Positions 21,380 to 33,145 of a stretch of 64,000 bases of DNA are shown piece after piece. Every line of letters starts with the position of its first letter. The first letter of the stretch is position 1. The notes beneath the pieces were generated by a model. That model was not told the DNA's origin and ran no database searches. It saw only the letters and a list, made by a program, of their open reading frames with translations. Source of the stretch: Labrus mixtus (taxonomy: Eukaryota; Chordata; Actinopteri; Labriformes; Labridae); the NCBI RefSeq assembly GCF_963584025.1, contig NC_083627.1, forward strand, positions 6,185,672 to 6,249,671, given 5' to 3'. The position numbers and the translations under genes are program-made.

Positions 21380-21857
21380 TGACGCAGGACTACAACAGAG
21401 ATTTCCATTTCCGCGACACTTAACGGACTCAACAGCCATGGGTTAAGTGTCAGAGCCGTGAAAACAGCCTATTGAAGAGAAAGTGAGAGAGTGTGTGTGT
21501 GTGTTTGAGTGACCAGAGGAAGGAGGGCTGGTGGGGGGTTGTGGAGAGGAGAGAGAGAGAGAGAGAGCGAGAGGGGGAAAGCCAGGAGGAGGAATCGGAC
21601 AGCCATTTCTATCAGGATTACGCTGCCTGCTCCTCTTCCTCACATCCTCATCATCCTCTGGCTGGAGTGGTGTCGGCTCCATTGTGGAGGAAAAAACGTG
21701 GGCAACATCGGTGGAGCGACAAAACACCCAAATCGTTCGTCCATCACCACATTCCACCCCGTCCATCCGGGGAGAGGAGAGCGGAGCGGCGGCGGCAGCT
21801 TCCCCCGGCCTCCCTCGCTCTGTGCTCGGATTCGAGGACCGCCGCTGCCCGGTGAAG
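21380..21857 (+). promoter_or_regulatory. macf1: Candidate macf1 upstream promoter and non-coding first exon
   Basis: A GC-rich island in otherwise AT-rich sequence, with GGAGAGCGGAGCGGCGGCGG and a strong donor, GGTGAAG|gtaagc, at 21857/21858. The macf1 coding exon at 30739 sits directly behind an acceptor, so an upstream non-coding exon is required, and this is the best candidate. A (GA)n run lies at 21547-21570. Upstream GT repeats (21295-21330) and TGACGCAG (21379-21386) are seen, with no clear TATA box. Open frames across the island are probably not coding. Confidence 0.45.
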
Positions 21858-22362
21858 GTAAGCCGCTCCGGAGCTCTCATGGAGCATGTTGGGTTTTTTT
21901 TCCCAATTCCTACAAACCCGTGCATCATTACATCATCAATATCATGTGTTTACGAGAGCTGTCGAGTCCGATGATGATATTTAATTGATCGTTAATATTG
22001 AAACCAATCAGGACGATCAGATCCAGACGGACAATGCGACTGACCTATAAACTTGTAAAAACACATTTTAGGGACATTTTAATATGTTTGCAACTCAATT
22101 TAACCGTGCATTTTTTTTTTTTAAATGTGGCTCGGTAAGGTGTTGTCTTCATGCTCTCCTCGCTCCTTTATAAATAACGTGTTGATTTGTAGTCTCAGTG
22201 GAAGTGTACACTCATTTAAAGATGTGTTCTTTTCAGTGTAAAAGCCCACAGAGTCAGTTATTGCCTGAAATGGAGCATTTTTTTTGTTTGTTTCTGAGCA
22301 CGTTGCTCGTGATGTGTGTTCCGGAGGGCTGGGGCTGGAGACAAGCAGCGGACAGTGAGTCT

Positions 22363-22368
<6 letters not shown>

Positions 22369-22405
<37 letters not shown>
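22369..22405. repeat. (GA)n microsatellite
   Basis: About 18 GA units. The surrounding open frame (22198-22746) reads through it but shows no domain and is not called as a gene. Confidence 0.95.
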
Positions 22406-22406
<1 letters not shown>

Positions 22407-23608
22407 CTTTCTGGGTCGTGAGAAGGCTGCCGAGGTTGTTCCCACTAATGACAGAGGCAGCAGCAGGCAGCACAGAGGCAGCTACAAATGGATAAATGTA
22501 ATTAGTTGGTGTTATGGACGCAAACAGAGGCGGTGTGTTGGACAAAGAAGCTCCCAGTCTGCAGCTCTGCGTGCACTGGTCTCCATGTCTGATGTCCATT
22601 CATGCAAACACATTCCCCCCCACCCTCCTGCACAATCACACAGACAGAGAAAAGGACGGCATGCGTGCAGTGCAAAACTGGTGACACCAGCTGCAGCAAT
22701 GGCTCAGTTTAATATGCACCACCATGAGAGGTTCCCCCTGTATTGATCAGCCTAAGAAACCTCCATTTTCACTCCTCTACCTCCACCTGCTGTATGGATC
22801 CCAATGGACTCCACCACTGCAGGCTGTCTGTCTCTCTGTCTGGAAAAAGCTCAGCGATGTTATGGAAGGTGCAGCCAGCCAAAGAAAGAGAGGAAATTAA
22901 AAAAAAAAATCACCACTCAGGGCTTCCCCTCCTGCAGCTTTGTAGCAGATGGTCACTCACAGCCTTATGTTGGACCTTCACCTACAGCAGGCTATCACTC
23001 TCCTCAGCCTGAAGGACGAGGACACAAGCATATCATTCATTTCCATTGTTGTCAAGTGGAATTATATAAACTGGTTGGTCTCTTCCTCCCCTTATGCCCC
23101 CTGCACTGACTGCAGACACACCCCCCTCACTACTGTACCATCCCGTCTGTGACCCTGCAGGGGATAAAAGAGGGACGGAGGTGTCGTTGATTATGATTAA
23201 ACGTAATAAACAGGTGGGCGCCGTGATCTCTGAATCACGATGTTTCTACTCACTCAGATTTCATTTGTCACAAGAAGCAAGAAGAGGATCTCTGACATTC
23301 AGTTATCGTTGCAGCCGGGGATCATCTTTGTTATTTATGATCTCTGATTCACCCGCTGCTGTCAGAAAGAAGGGAGAAATGTACATCATGCATTTCGAAA
23401 AAACGTCAAGTTGATGTCTTGAAAATATTTGTTTTCAAATCAATCAAGTCCTTTATTTCATGAGGAGGAATCTTAGACCTAAGGCTGGTATACTACTGCA
23501 GTAAAGGATACAAGGAGAAGGTGTTTTCTGCTTATAGATGGGTAGGTACGGTGTTTGCTAAGAATAAGAAGAAGATATATTTTACTATTTTACACTCTGT
23601 TTTAACCT

Positions 23609-23660
23609 TTATTTAACCAGGTTGGTCCCGCATGCATTGAAATGTCTTCTGTCCAATGAA
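23609..23660 (-). mobile_element. LINE 3'-end fragment (inverted)
   Basis: Contains TTTAACCTTTATTTAACCAG followed by GTTGG, the inverted terminal motif seen in the degenerate LINE at 12240-12810. Only the terminal part is recognisable, so this is a short, old copy. Confidence 0.4.
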
Positions 23661-23708
23661 CTGTCTCCAAACTAAAAAAATACTTATTTTAGAAAGACAG
23701 TAAAGAAA

Positions 23709-23822
23709 GGGGGACGCAGGTAGTCTAGCGGTTAGTGTGTGTGTCCCATGTACAGACACCTAAGCCCTCGAGAGGCCGGCCCGGGTACCAATCCGATCTG
23801 TGGCTCGTTTCCTGCTGTAACA
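23709..23822 (+). mobile_element. tRNA-derived SINE, copy D (head only)
   Basis: It starts GGGGACGCAGGTAGTCTAGC, with a perfect box A (TAGTCTAGCGG, 23721-23731), then AGGCCGGCCCGGGTACCAAT as a decayed box B region and CTGTGGCTCGTTTCCTGCTG. It stops before the (CT)n segment, so it is truncated at the 3' side. Confidence 0.7.
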
Positions 23823-24553
23823 TAGAAAATTGAGGAAGCAACCCATCGTGATATCGAAACAGAATCAAAGTCCTTGACAGAATAATTGTACTCAAATGGT
23901 GAGAGCAGTGAAGATGCACAGACCTGATGAGTGTTTTGTTTTCCTCTCTAGATTTTTCATTGTGATAATTCTGCTAACACTTGTGAATCATGACATCTGA
24001 TTTGTGTCACAGAATCATTTACGTGTCTGTATCTTCTCGTTAATGATCCTTAAAGCCATCAGATTGCGTCTTTAAAAACCTTGTTTTTGGAATATTGGAC
24101 CGCATCGTACATCCCCGGGCTGTTTTCTAAGATACAGAATCCTCCGTCTTCTGTTTGTAAAATCCTCCCTCTGTCTCTCAGTCTGAGAGTCTCCAGCCGA
24201 CAGTCCCTGTGCTGGTTAGCAGCTCCTTGGTATGCACGCAGCATCTTAGCATTAGCGAAGGGGGGGGGGAGCTGTTCATATTGATCCGTGTGTGTAAGGA
24301 AGGCCGCAAAATGTATGATTTATTCAGGCTCTTTCTCTCCTCATATCTCTCTGTGTTTCTTACTCTGTGTTAACCTGAGCACTCTGATCTCGGCCTCTGA
24401 ACTCGTCCTTCTTCACTCTCACTTTAATTAACTCTCTCTCCGTCCAGTCATGCTGAGTAGTAAGCTGCTTCATTCTTGGCAAGCAGTCCAGTTCGTCTCT
24501 GTTTGTTTATACAGTATATGCATGTGTGTGTGTGTGTGTCGCATGTGTATTAA

Positions 24554-24554
<1 letters not shown>

Positions 24555-24594
<40 letters not shown>
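24555..24594. repeat. (GT)n microsatellite
   Basis: About 18 uninterrupted GT units, preceded at 24524-24540 by another short GT run. Confidence 0.93.
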
Positions 24595-24595
<1 letters not shown>

Positions 24596-25040
24596 AGCTG
24601 AGTCTAGCCGCTCAGTTATCCTGTCTGTCAGAGTGTTACTCATCATGACCGGGGGCTGTGTTTTAAGGGGAAGTATTACTCATTCATCCTCTAACTCTAC
24701 TCTTAATCCAGACTTATTAAAGAAGTGACACAGCAAGTGTGTCTTAATGTGTCACCTTTAGGTGCAACGTCATGAAAATGAAGTCAAAGACAAAGCAAGC
24801 AGTTAATAGGACAAGTTTGACATTTTTTTTCCCAGTATTTAGTAGAAGATCTTCAGTGTAAATCCAGGAAAACTCCTCTGAAAGGAGGGTCTTAGGGTCC
24901 ACCAATAGTCCATGCAGAGATGATTCAGCAGCGTTTTTTACCCACTCCATACTGATTTCACTACCCAGAGAGTACTTGTTTGAATAAAAACATACTGATT
25001 GTTAATATTTTGATGGCTTTGACTAACATGAATGTTTCCT

Positions 25041-25550
25041 TTAAAGGTCTCATATTATGTCAAATCTGCTTCACCATGTTTCTCTAACTCTAATATGTGT
25101 CTCTAGTCTGTCTACAAACCCCTCAATGATGAGAAAAGTCCATCCTCTGCGTCTTTTAACCTGCTCCACTTTTCAGAAAATGTGTGCTCAAACAGGCTGT
25201 TTGGAGATGTTCCCTTCATGACATCACAAAGGGCAGTAGCCCCTCCCCCAGGTGGGTGACACTCCCACAGCTAGGTGTTTGTTCTGCCCTCTGAGTCTGC
25301 CCTCTCACTGTAAACAATAGCCCGAGCCCTTCCAGAGAGGGGAGCGTGGTCAGACACAGCTCATTTACATATTTAAAGGTACAGACACAGAAACAGCCTG
25401 TTCTGAGCAGGGCTGAAATAGAGGGGTTTATAGACATGATCAAATACAGGATCAGAGTGGATTTAGAACAAGAAACTTCACACACATGTTTTGAGGAAAT
25501 CTTAGACTTGTTTAAACTGGTTTAAAAGGAGGAGAATGTGTCACCTTTAA
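25041..25550. mobile_element. MITE-like element with TTAAAGGT ends
   Basis: The 510-bp element starts TTAAAGGTCTCATATTATGT and ends GAATGTGTCACCTTTAA, giving a short TTAAAGGT inverted end. The body includes AACCCCTCAATGATGAG..CATGACATCACAAAGGGCAG..CTCATTTACATATTTAAAGG, a type of dispersed repeat frequent in fish. It has no coding capacity. Confidence 0.6.
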
Positions 25551-26218
25551 ACCAGTAGATTTGTCGGGGGGCTTCTTAATTATTTTGTATCTGAGCAATA
25601 ACTGGAAACTTTCTAACCTCTAATACGGCATTTTAAGCTTTTCTGCAGCTGATACCAACACTAGCATGGATGTCATACAATTCTCATTTAGAGATGCATG
25701 GATACCCCAAATGATATCATCAAAACTTTACCATTTAGCCCAGATAAGTGTTGTGGTTTATGAAGTAAAACTAGAAAAACAAAACATAAAGTATGCCCCT
25801 TTAAATTCAGTAAATCATTTGTAAATATGTATGTCATAGAACCAGGGGATGAGTAGCCTAGCTTAACATAAACAGCTGAGGGTGCTGGCTAACCGGTCGT
25901 GCAGCTTTGGATTCACACGGTAAATCACACGTGTGGAGCCGATGTGTTTCTGCTCAGGTAGCTCTGTGAGTTGCAGGGTTTGTTAGGCTGGATGGAGCAT
26001 TATGTCCGTCTGTTGAACATAAACGTGAGTTAACTCCCTTTAGAGAGCTGAAGGACGAGCTGTGGCGGTTACAGCCGTTACTCTGCACGTGTCTGCTTTT
26101 CTCTCTCTCTCTCTCTCTCTCTAAATCGAATGTGCAGATTCTCACTGCTGAACCTCTCCATCTCTGTCTCCCTCCTCTCTGCTTTAGCTCACTATTAAAA
26201 CACTCACATAAACATGCA

Positions 26219-26258
<40 letters not shown>

Positions 26259-26409
26259 CTGCTCTGTCCGAGCTGTGGGAACAGAGACAGCGTCCGTGTA
26301 AATCTTTGTTGTGGTGATAAATCAGAAGGAGCATCCAGCATCCCTGCTCGGTCTTATTCAGCTGCTGCTCGCTGTCACAGGAAGAGACTCGAGCCAAGAT
26401 CTCTGCATG

Positions 26410-26461
<52 letters not shown>
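26219..26461. repeat. (AC)n and (GT)n facing microsatellites
   Basis: (AC)n at 26219-26255 and (GT)n at 26411-26461 lie about 155 nt apart. As RNA they could pair into a hairpin. A (CT)n run at 26100-26121 lies just upstream. Confidence 0.9.
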
Positions 26462-26462
<1 letters not shown>

Positions 26463-27495
26463 TAAAAGCTTTTTCCCATGCTTGCTCATGTGTATTTTTT
26501 TTACTGTTAGCATGCTAGTTTAGTTTAGAAAACAGATTTGACAAGTTTGAAACACCTTCAATCACGTTCAATTTATTCCTCAAGTTCGATCATATTTATG
26601 GAAAGTTGGAAACTGAGTATTTCCTGCTTTTCACTTATTAATGTGAATTTGAACTGATTATTTTAAGCTCTGACATTTTGACAGAAAACACGAGATATTC
26701 AGACTGGACGTTACCCGACATCTCTTTTGAAAATATATGGACATCTCAAAAACTCGATGTGTCGTCCAGCTACAAGATCCAACTCGAGGCTGACAGAACT
26801 TGACTGGACGTGACTTTGTGACACCGTGTAGACTAGTTATTTAATAAGTTCTGGATAAAAAACAGAAAAGGCAAACAAACAAAATACAAAAGTCTGTCAT
26901 GAGGTGACTTTACACCTTGTAGTGAACAATTTGAGGTTTTTTGGGGCCAATAGTCGGTCAGATGTCTAAGACTAGAAGTGAATAAGGAAATTTAGAAATA
27001 ATACAGTTAGCCCGTTAATTGATATAAAATCAGCACAAATATCAAAAGCAGTTTCTGTAACAAACATGAGACTTAAATCCTCTTGTTCTACTTCATGTTT
27101 ATTGAATATCTGCCCGTCTTCTTTGTGATCATTGGGAGGAAAACTCTTTTAGTTTTGGTCACGTCAGCTGGTAAAAGCTGCAGTTTGAGCCGTTTGTCTT
27201 TGTGAAATAAATATATATATATCAGTATTAGTCTATAGAAGTTAATGAAAACAGACATTTTGATCAGAAACCAGCTGAAATCAGGGGACGTTAAAACTTC
27301 TTATGAGAATTATGTTTTATATATTTTAAGATTTGATGAACAAGAAAGCATTAAAAGACGTTCAGACGATCAGTCATGAGATAATCATTACCTGCTGTCC
27401 TAATTTAGAAGAAACAGGATAGTAAATGTGTTTATGTGAGTGTTGGTGTGATAGTAAAAATGCCTGAATGAGGGTCTCATCAGCAGGATGTGATC

Positions 27496-27496
<1 letters not shown>

Positions 27497-27551
<55 letters not shown>
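27497..27551. repeat. (CT)n microsatellite
   Basis: About 27 CT units in the macf1 5' region. An interrupted (AC)n follows at 27691-27732. Confidence 0.95.
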
Positions 27552-27553
<2 letters not shown>

Positions 27554-28196
27554 TCAAACATCAACGTTTCTCCTCACAGAGCTCTAATGACACAGTGCAA
27601 CTTTGAAGCTCCGCTCTGGCTCTATTTTTAAAACCGCTCGTTTCGGTGGCACTGACTCACTGACAGCAGGCAGCGGGGAACTAACTTTACACACACAGAC
27701 ACACACACACACACACACATACACACACACACGAAGAAACAGCAGCACCAGGGCTGAGAGAGACTTGCAACCATACATCACAGAACCGCAGGGGATTCTG
27801 GGAAGGTTTTAACCTCTTCCTGGCTGCGTTGCTGTGGAGATGGGGATCCAGGAAGCGAGTTTCTGCCAGCGGTCTAGTCAGGGGCCAGCTGAAGGGAGGA
27901 GGAGGGAGGAGGAGAGGGAGGAGGAGGGTTTTTGGCAGCATCCCTCACAGAAACATTCCCTCCCTGTGACCAGCGCTCAGGTCACTCCACAGTTAATCTG
28001 CTGGTACGGACTCTGTGTGTCAGGGAGCAGGAGTCGGTTCATTAGCATAAAGTGTTCACAGTGTGAGCTCTATGTGGACAGGAGTTTCCCCTGTTCTCTA
28101 ACTGTTAGACTTGTGAAACAAAACTGGATCACTTGTGCATTTATTTTTGATCCTGAAAGACTTGAATCCATTTTAAGGAAATGAAACTGATTATTT

Positions 28197-28365
28197 TGGG
28201 GGCTTTTTCATGCCTTTTTTTTTTTTTTGAGATATAGGACAGTGGATAGAGTCAGAAAAAGGAGAGACAAAGGAAAGACATGGTGCAAAGACCAGGGTCT
28301 ACTTTGAGGACTGAAACACTCTGCACACGGGGAGCAGAGTCACCACACAGCCAAACCTCTGCCCC
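28197..28365 (-). mobile_element. tRNA-derived SINE, copy E (inverted)
   Basis: On the plus strand it reads GGGGGCTTTTTCATGCC, T-run, GATATAGGACAGTGGATAGA, GTCAGAAAAAGGAGAGACAA and ends near CAAACCTCTGCCCC. This matches the inverted tail and body of copies B and F. The (GA)n segment is short and eroded here. Confidence 0.65.
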
Positions 28366-28539
28366 ATAACTCAGACAGTTTAACAGTTTGATATTCATTC
28401 AAGATGTCCCACACACACCACATGCATATTCAAACGTTTTGACAGCTGATCGCGTTTACAGCCCGGTACAAAAAACGATTAACGTCTTTAATGGCACACC
28501 CGTTTTGATTGATGAAGGATACAGGCTATATGCATGACT

Positions 28540-28735
28540 AGGGGGGGGTTATTGATCTGACTGCAGGCGGCCATGTTGTAGCGGTTTGTCAGGAGTCTTA
28601 GGGCCCGCCTCGGCTCCAGGTCTCAGCCTGTCGTTAGATTCACAGAGTCAGCATTTCCAAAATGTTACATAGAAACTGAGAGGTGACATCACTCGGGCTT
28701 CGTCCTCCACACTCGAGATGATGATACTTTTAACT
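28540..28735 (-). repeat. Dispersed repeat, related to 35425-35640
   Basis: On the minus strand it contains GACGAAGCCCGAGTGATGTC and GAGGCGGGCCCTAAGACTCC followed by TGACAAACCG. These match ATGAAGCCTGAGTGATGACA and GAGGCGGGTTTTAAGCCTCC, TGACAAACCG in the plus-strand copy at 35425-35640. Non-coding dispersed repeat of unassigned class. Confidence 0.6.
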
Positions 28736-28982
28736 TTGAGCTGTGTTATTGGACGAGAAGCTGTGGGAGATGACAGGAAACAGATGATGTGCACAAAGCC
28801 TGTGAGCCGCGATCAATCTGAAAACTGAAAAAAAAATTGGGAGCGCACAGCAGACGATCACTGACCTGCTGGACACCCAGACGTCCTGCGGGGAGAGAAG
28901 AGCCAGTAACAGCCAATTCATTCTGTCTGCACGAGTATTGATTCTATGACGGACAGATCAGAGCCTCAGGTCCCCAGAGAGT

Positions 28983-28999
28983 CACACACACACACACAC

Positions 29000-29064
<65 letters not shown>
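28983..29064. repeat. (AC)n microsatellite
   Basis: About 40 AC units with a single CG interruption near 29004. Confidence 0.95.
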
Positions 29065-29065
<1 letters not shown>

Positions 29066-29201
29066 CGAATGCTTTCTGCATTCACAGCAATTATTTAGCG
29101 TCATTGATTTTCCCTCAGGTATTGAATATAAACTTTATGCAGATTGACAGTTATAGTCTGAAGATGGGCGAGCGAGCAACAGATAGGCCTAGAGAAAAGG
29201 T

Positions 29202-29204
<3 letters not shown>

Positions 29205-29256
<52 letters not shown>

Positions 29257-29351
29257 GGGCAGAGATTGAGATGAGAGAAAGCTCCCTCCTGTCTTCTTGG
29301 TGTATTGACTCGTCTTAAAAATAGCAACACTAGACAAGCTTTGAAATCTCA

Positions 29352-29390
<39 letters not shown>

Positions 29391-29400
29391 CTCTCTCTCT
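29205..29400. repeat. (GA)n and (CT)n facing microsatellites
   Basis: (GA)n at 29205-29251 faces (CT)n at 29359-29400 across about 107 nt. The two tracts are complementary in a transcript and could form a long stem. Confidence 0.93.
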
Positions 29401-29900
29401 GTAGTTGTTTGTTCTCGTCTCAGTCACAGCCACCCTGCTGAAGAATCCGAAAATTCACTCTTTTCCATCATCATTTTATCATGTCATTTGTACAAGAATC
29501 GTATCAAAGTTTCAAAATCTGCTGTCATGACAACCCTAGATTTGAGGGTATGAAAGTCAGGCTTATCAGTCAGATGGTCGTATGCTATAGGACAGTTTTT
29601 GGCTGTCTTTGACTGAATCCCTGTAAATACTCTTCGATTTAAAGTGCCTCTACACTCCTCTGCTGCGTCGCTCAGGCTTCAATAATCCATCTCCTCGTCT
29701 CTGCTGTCATGTGCTTTCATCCTCTTTCATCACTCCAGAGGAACTCTTCAGTTCTCTTGTAGGTCGCAGCCTCTGAACCTGATCACTGACCCAGCTGTTC
29801 CTGATTATTGCGTTATGACGCTCTGCTTTTACTTTCCAACTTTGCGTCATTCGTGCTCCTGCTGTGTGATCCGTCTGACTGAAGCTATGAATTATAGAGT

Positions 29901-30725
29901 TCTTCTTCTTCTTCTCTCTTTCTCCTCGTCCTCCCCTCTTCTGACCTTCTTTCTCTCCCCTCCCCCCTCTGCTCTACATCTCGCTCCTCTCCCTCTCTTC
30001 CTCCTCTCCCTCTCTTCCTCCTCCTCCTCCTCTCCTCCTCCTCCTCTCCTCCTCCTCCTCTCCCTCTCCCTCTCCTCCTCCTCTCCTCTCCTCCTCCTCC
30101 TCTCCTCTCTTCCTCCTCCTCCTCCTCTTCCTCTCCTCTCCTCTCCCTCTCCCTCCTCCTCTCCCTCTCCTCCACTTCCTCTCCTCCTCTCCTCTCCCTC
30201 TCCTCCTCTTCCTCTCCTCCTCTCCCTCTCCCTCTCCTCCTCTTCCTCTCCTCCTCTCCTCCTCTCCCTCTCCTCCTCCTCTCCTCCACTTCCTCTCCTC
30301 CTCTCCTCCTCTCCCTCTCCTCCACTTCCTCTCCTCCTCTCCTCTTCCTCTCCTCTCCTCCACTTCCTCTCCTCTCCTCCTCTTCCTCTCCCTCTCCTCC
30401 TCTTCCTCTCCCTCCTCCTCTCCCTCTCCCTCTCCTCCTCTTCCTCTCCTCCTCTCCCTCTCCTCCTCTTCCTCCTCCTCCTCCTCCACTTCCTCTCCTC
30501 CTCTCCTCTCCCTCTCCTCCTCTTCCTCTCCTCGTCTTCCTCTCCCTCTCCTCCACTTCCTCTCCTCCTCCTCCTCTCCCTCTCCCTCTCCTCCTCTTCC
30601 TCCTCCTCTCCTCCTCTCCCTCTCCTCCACTTCCTCTCCTCCTCCTCCTCTCCCTCTCCTCCTCTTCCTCCTCCTCTCCTCCTCTCCCTCTCCTCCTCTT
30701 CCTCCTCCTCCTCTCCTCCCTGCAG
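29901..30725 (+). repeat. macf1: Polypyrimidine tract (TCC/CTC)n ending at a splice acceptor
   Basis: From about 29983 to 30723 the plus strand is nearly pure C/T, built of TCC, TCTCC and TCTTCC units, with rare A (in CCACTTCC) or G. It ends in CTCCTCCCTGCAG|CTCTTAAAGTAACATGG, so the tract runs straight into the 3' splice site of the macf1 exon. The unit phases vary, so open frames of up to 305 codons rich in Leu/Ser/Pro are by-products. Mirror-symmetric homopurine/homopyrimidine DNA of this length can adopt triplex (H-DNA) structure. Confidence 0.9.
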
Positions 30726-30738
30726 CTCTTAAAGTAAC

Positions 30739-30961
30739 ATGGAGTCCTCAGACGATGATACTCTAAGCGAGCGCTCCTGCGTCAGCGAGCCGTCCTTCCG
30801 TAGCGAGCGGTCAGGGGGGTCGTTGTCCCCGTGCCCGTCGGGACCTGTGGGACCGCCTGGAGACACTTTACCCTGGAATCTGTCCAAACACGAGAGGAGG
30901 AAGAGGAAGAGCCAGGACTCGGTGCTGGACCCGGCGGAGAGGGCGGTGGTTCGTGTGGCAG
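30739..30961 (+). CDS. macf1: MACF1 N-terminal coding exon (serine-rich start isoform)
   Basis: MACF1 (ACF7) is a giant spectraplakin that links actin filaments to microtubules. This exon encodes the isoform-specific N terminus: MESSDDDTLSERSC, an SERSGGSLSPCP-like serine-rich stretch, GDTLPWNLSKHERRKRKSQD and SVLDPAERAVVRVA. In human MACF1 the equivalent start (SSSDEETLSERSC-like, then DTLPWNLP and KRKSQDSVLDPAERAVVRVA) precedes the first calponin-homology domain. The exon gives 74 codons plus one base and ends GCAG|gtaaga in phase 1, ready to complete an Asp codon of the ADERD junction. ATG lies 14 bases after the acceptor. The calponin-homology exons are not in this window. Confidence 0.95.
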
Positions 30962-32839
30962 GTAAGAGAAACACTCTTTCTTGTTTTTGATGAGCTGAAG
31001 ACACATTCCCATCCTGATGGATCTCTTCTGTTATATCTAGTTCTACGTGTCTCTGTCTTAAGATGCTTTCTGTGTAAGCAAGCGGTGCTGATGACTGTTG
31101 TTTGCTTGGTGTCAAAAGAAAGTCGACTTTTGGTTGGTTCCAGTTTGAATCTGACGCAGACGTTGCTGTCAGAGTTAGCATGCCTGTTGGACAGCGTATC
31201 AAAGCATCAATGAATTCAAAGTCATTTTAAAACTCAATCTGAATCTGAGACGATAACTGACAAGAGACAACAACGATGTTTGTTGTTTTGTGGCCAAAGT
31301 AGAAGTGTAAATAAAACTTTACACGCCTGTGAAATATTCTCCCTGTGACGTACATGATGACATGCCAAGTGCAGAAGAGGATATGAAGTGTTTGTTTTGT
31401 AAAGAAGGAGAAAAGAAAAGAGAGGGGAACGACTCTGATAAGGCAGCACATCCATTTTCAAACTTTTCAACTTTTCTCTTCGGTCAGTTGCAGAGTCGTG
31501 ATTCTCTTGCTGGCTCTCTGTTGCTCTGTAAGCTTGACCTTGGAGTTGACCTCGGGTCCCCGGCTGCAGTCCGACCGTTCAAACAGTGATCTCACCTTTA
31601 AGAGTAATCAAAGTAATCATGACGTTACATCTTCATCGTGTCGTGAGGATGTAAAACATGTAACACATTTCATATTCTGTCATCAGGTGTCATTTTATTA
31701 TCTGACGTCAGGGTTAATAAATGTTGTTTCTTGAACTGAGGCGGAGCTCCTCTTCAGTCTTATTATTTGCACGCTGACATTTCTTGGACATCCTGTTTGA
31801 TCGCAGGGCTTTTCCCTCTGGCTTTAATCAAACGCCCACAAACTTCAGAGGAACCCCCGACTCCTGAAAAATACACAGTCAATACATTTCACACTGATTG
31901 GTGGAGATTCTTTGAGGGGGGGGGGGGGGGAGCTTGTGTGTCCTTTATTTGTTCCCTCTACAGGGCTCACATGAGATCTTGGAAATGTTTCATAACAACA
32001 CATTAGTGTTTTTAGTTTCACGACGAGAGAGAGAGAGAGGAGAGCTTAACTCTGAGGTCATGCATCGTTTAGAAGTGAAGGCTTACCATCTGAATCCTCC
32101 CTCGCTGCTCTCCTGTCACTTCTACGACTCCACCCCGCTCCTCCTTTATCTCTTCCATCCTCTGTTCCTCGCTGTAACAGAAGATGGAGGACAGATGTAG
32201 GTTACTCTGCTCTCTGGAGGAGAGGTTTCCCCTGCTCGTGCAGCCGGCTAATGGCTTCCCCTGTCCTTCCTCCCGACACGGGATAAAAACAAGAAATGAT
32301 GTAAAAGCATGAGTGCTTCACCTCTCTTCATGATTGTGCCAATTATTTACCGTGTGAGGCTTTTATCACATGCTGTATGGAAGTAGGCGGCTGTCTTCGT
32401 CTGCATGCTGCACCTATATCTTAGAGCAGCTTACATTCTGTGCGGCAGTGAAAACCTCGATCCCAGCAACACTTCTATTATGAAGAGTTAAACTCAACCG
32501 TGCAGGCCATCATCACCTCCAGTTATCTGTTTGTTTTGGGACACATGTTGTGAAAATATGCACATGGTAGAAAAACAGATGAGGTCTGTGCCAGTATTTA
32601 AAGGGATTTAAAAGGATTAGGCTGCTGTTTAAACACATGAATGAATGAATAAATGTGAGAGAAATCCCTGAACAAAACCCAACGCGTGTTGGACAGAGTT
32701 GATGTCAAAGACTGAAACAGTAATAAGTAATAAATGTGAAGAGGTGTCACACAAACTGGGTCAAATTAAGGTTAATAATCGATCAATAGATGGATAGAAA
32801 GTTTACTTCCTTTATCCTCGGGGGGAATTACCGTCTGAC

Positions 32840-33145
32840 CCGACCCACATCCGTCACTCTGAGTTTCAGCTTCTACCGTCTGGCAGAAGATTCAGGGTCC
32901 CTCAGACCAGGCTGACCCGCTGGAAACAATCATTTATGCTGATATCCGTTAATATTCTTAATGGGACGATGTGCCAAGGGGCTGCTGCACGAGTGTGTTT
33001 TTATGTACATGTGGAACTGTTACATGTTTTGTATGATCTCTATTTATGTATTTTTTTATTATCTTGCAACAGCAGGACAAAGTCCAAGACAAATTAACTT
33101 TGGGGTCAATAAAGTATATCTCCTCTTATCTCCTCTTATCTTCAT
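32840..33145 (+). pseudogene. 5'-truncated LINE: ORF2 C-terminus and 3' tail
   Basis: From 32867 the frame reads QLLPSGRRFRVPQTRLTRWK, then QSFMLISVNILNG. This is the usual LPSGRRFR..RLKKSF-type C-terminal pattern of teleost LINE proteins. The 3' end is TTTGGGGTCAATAAAGTATA followed by a short TCTCCTCTTATC tandem repeat, the normal tail position. At 32790-32830 sequence of the opposite orientation (ATAGATGGATAGAAAGTTTA..CTCGGGGGGAATT) suggests a second, inverted LINE end abuts it. Confidence 0.65.

Larger units (their letters stand above)
21858..30725 (+). other. macf1: macf1 intron (or 5' flank) before the first N-terminal coding exon
   Basis: An 8.9-kb interval from gtaagc at 21858 to tccctgcag at 30725. 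It carries repeats listed separately: (GA)n 22369-22405, SINE copy D, a TTAAAGGT-ended MITE at 25041-25550, several (AC)n/(GT)n and (CT)n/(GA)n tracts, SINE copy E and the large polypyrimidine tract. I recognise no other exon. Confidence 0.55.

Noticed and set aside
21443..21988. Overlapping frames of 120-161 codons on both strands at the macf1 upstream GC island
   Set aside because: GC-rich sequence has few stops. No family resemblance was seen, and a donor site at 21857 cuts the plus-strand frames.
22198..22746. 182-codon plus-strand frame
   Set aside because: It runs through a (GA)n microsatellite (Glu-Arg repeat), has no recognisable domain and shows no splice context.
29815..30732. Open frame of 305 codons rich in Leu, Ser and Pro (and Glu/Arg-rich frames on the other strand)
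   Set aside because: It is a by-product of the (TCC)n-type polypyrimidine tract. It has no domain, and antisense frames are equally long.
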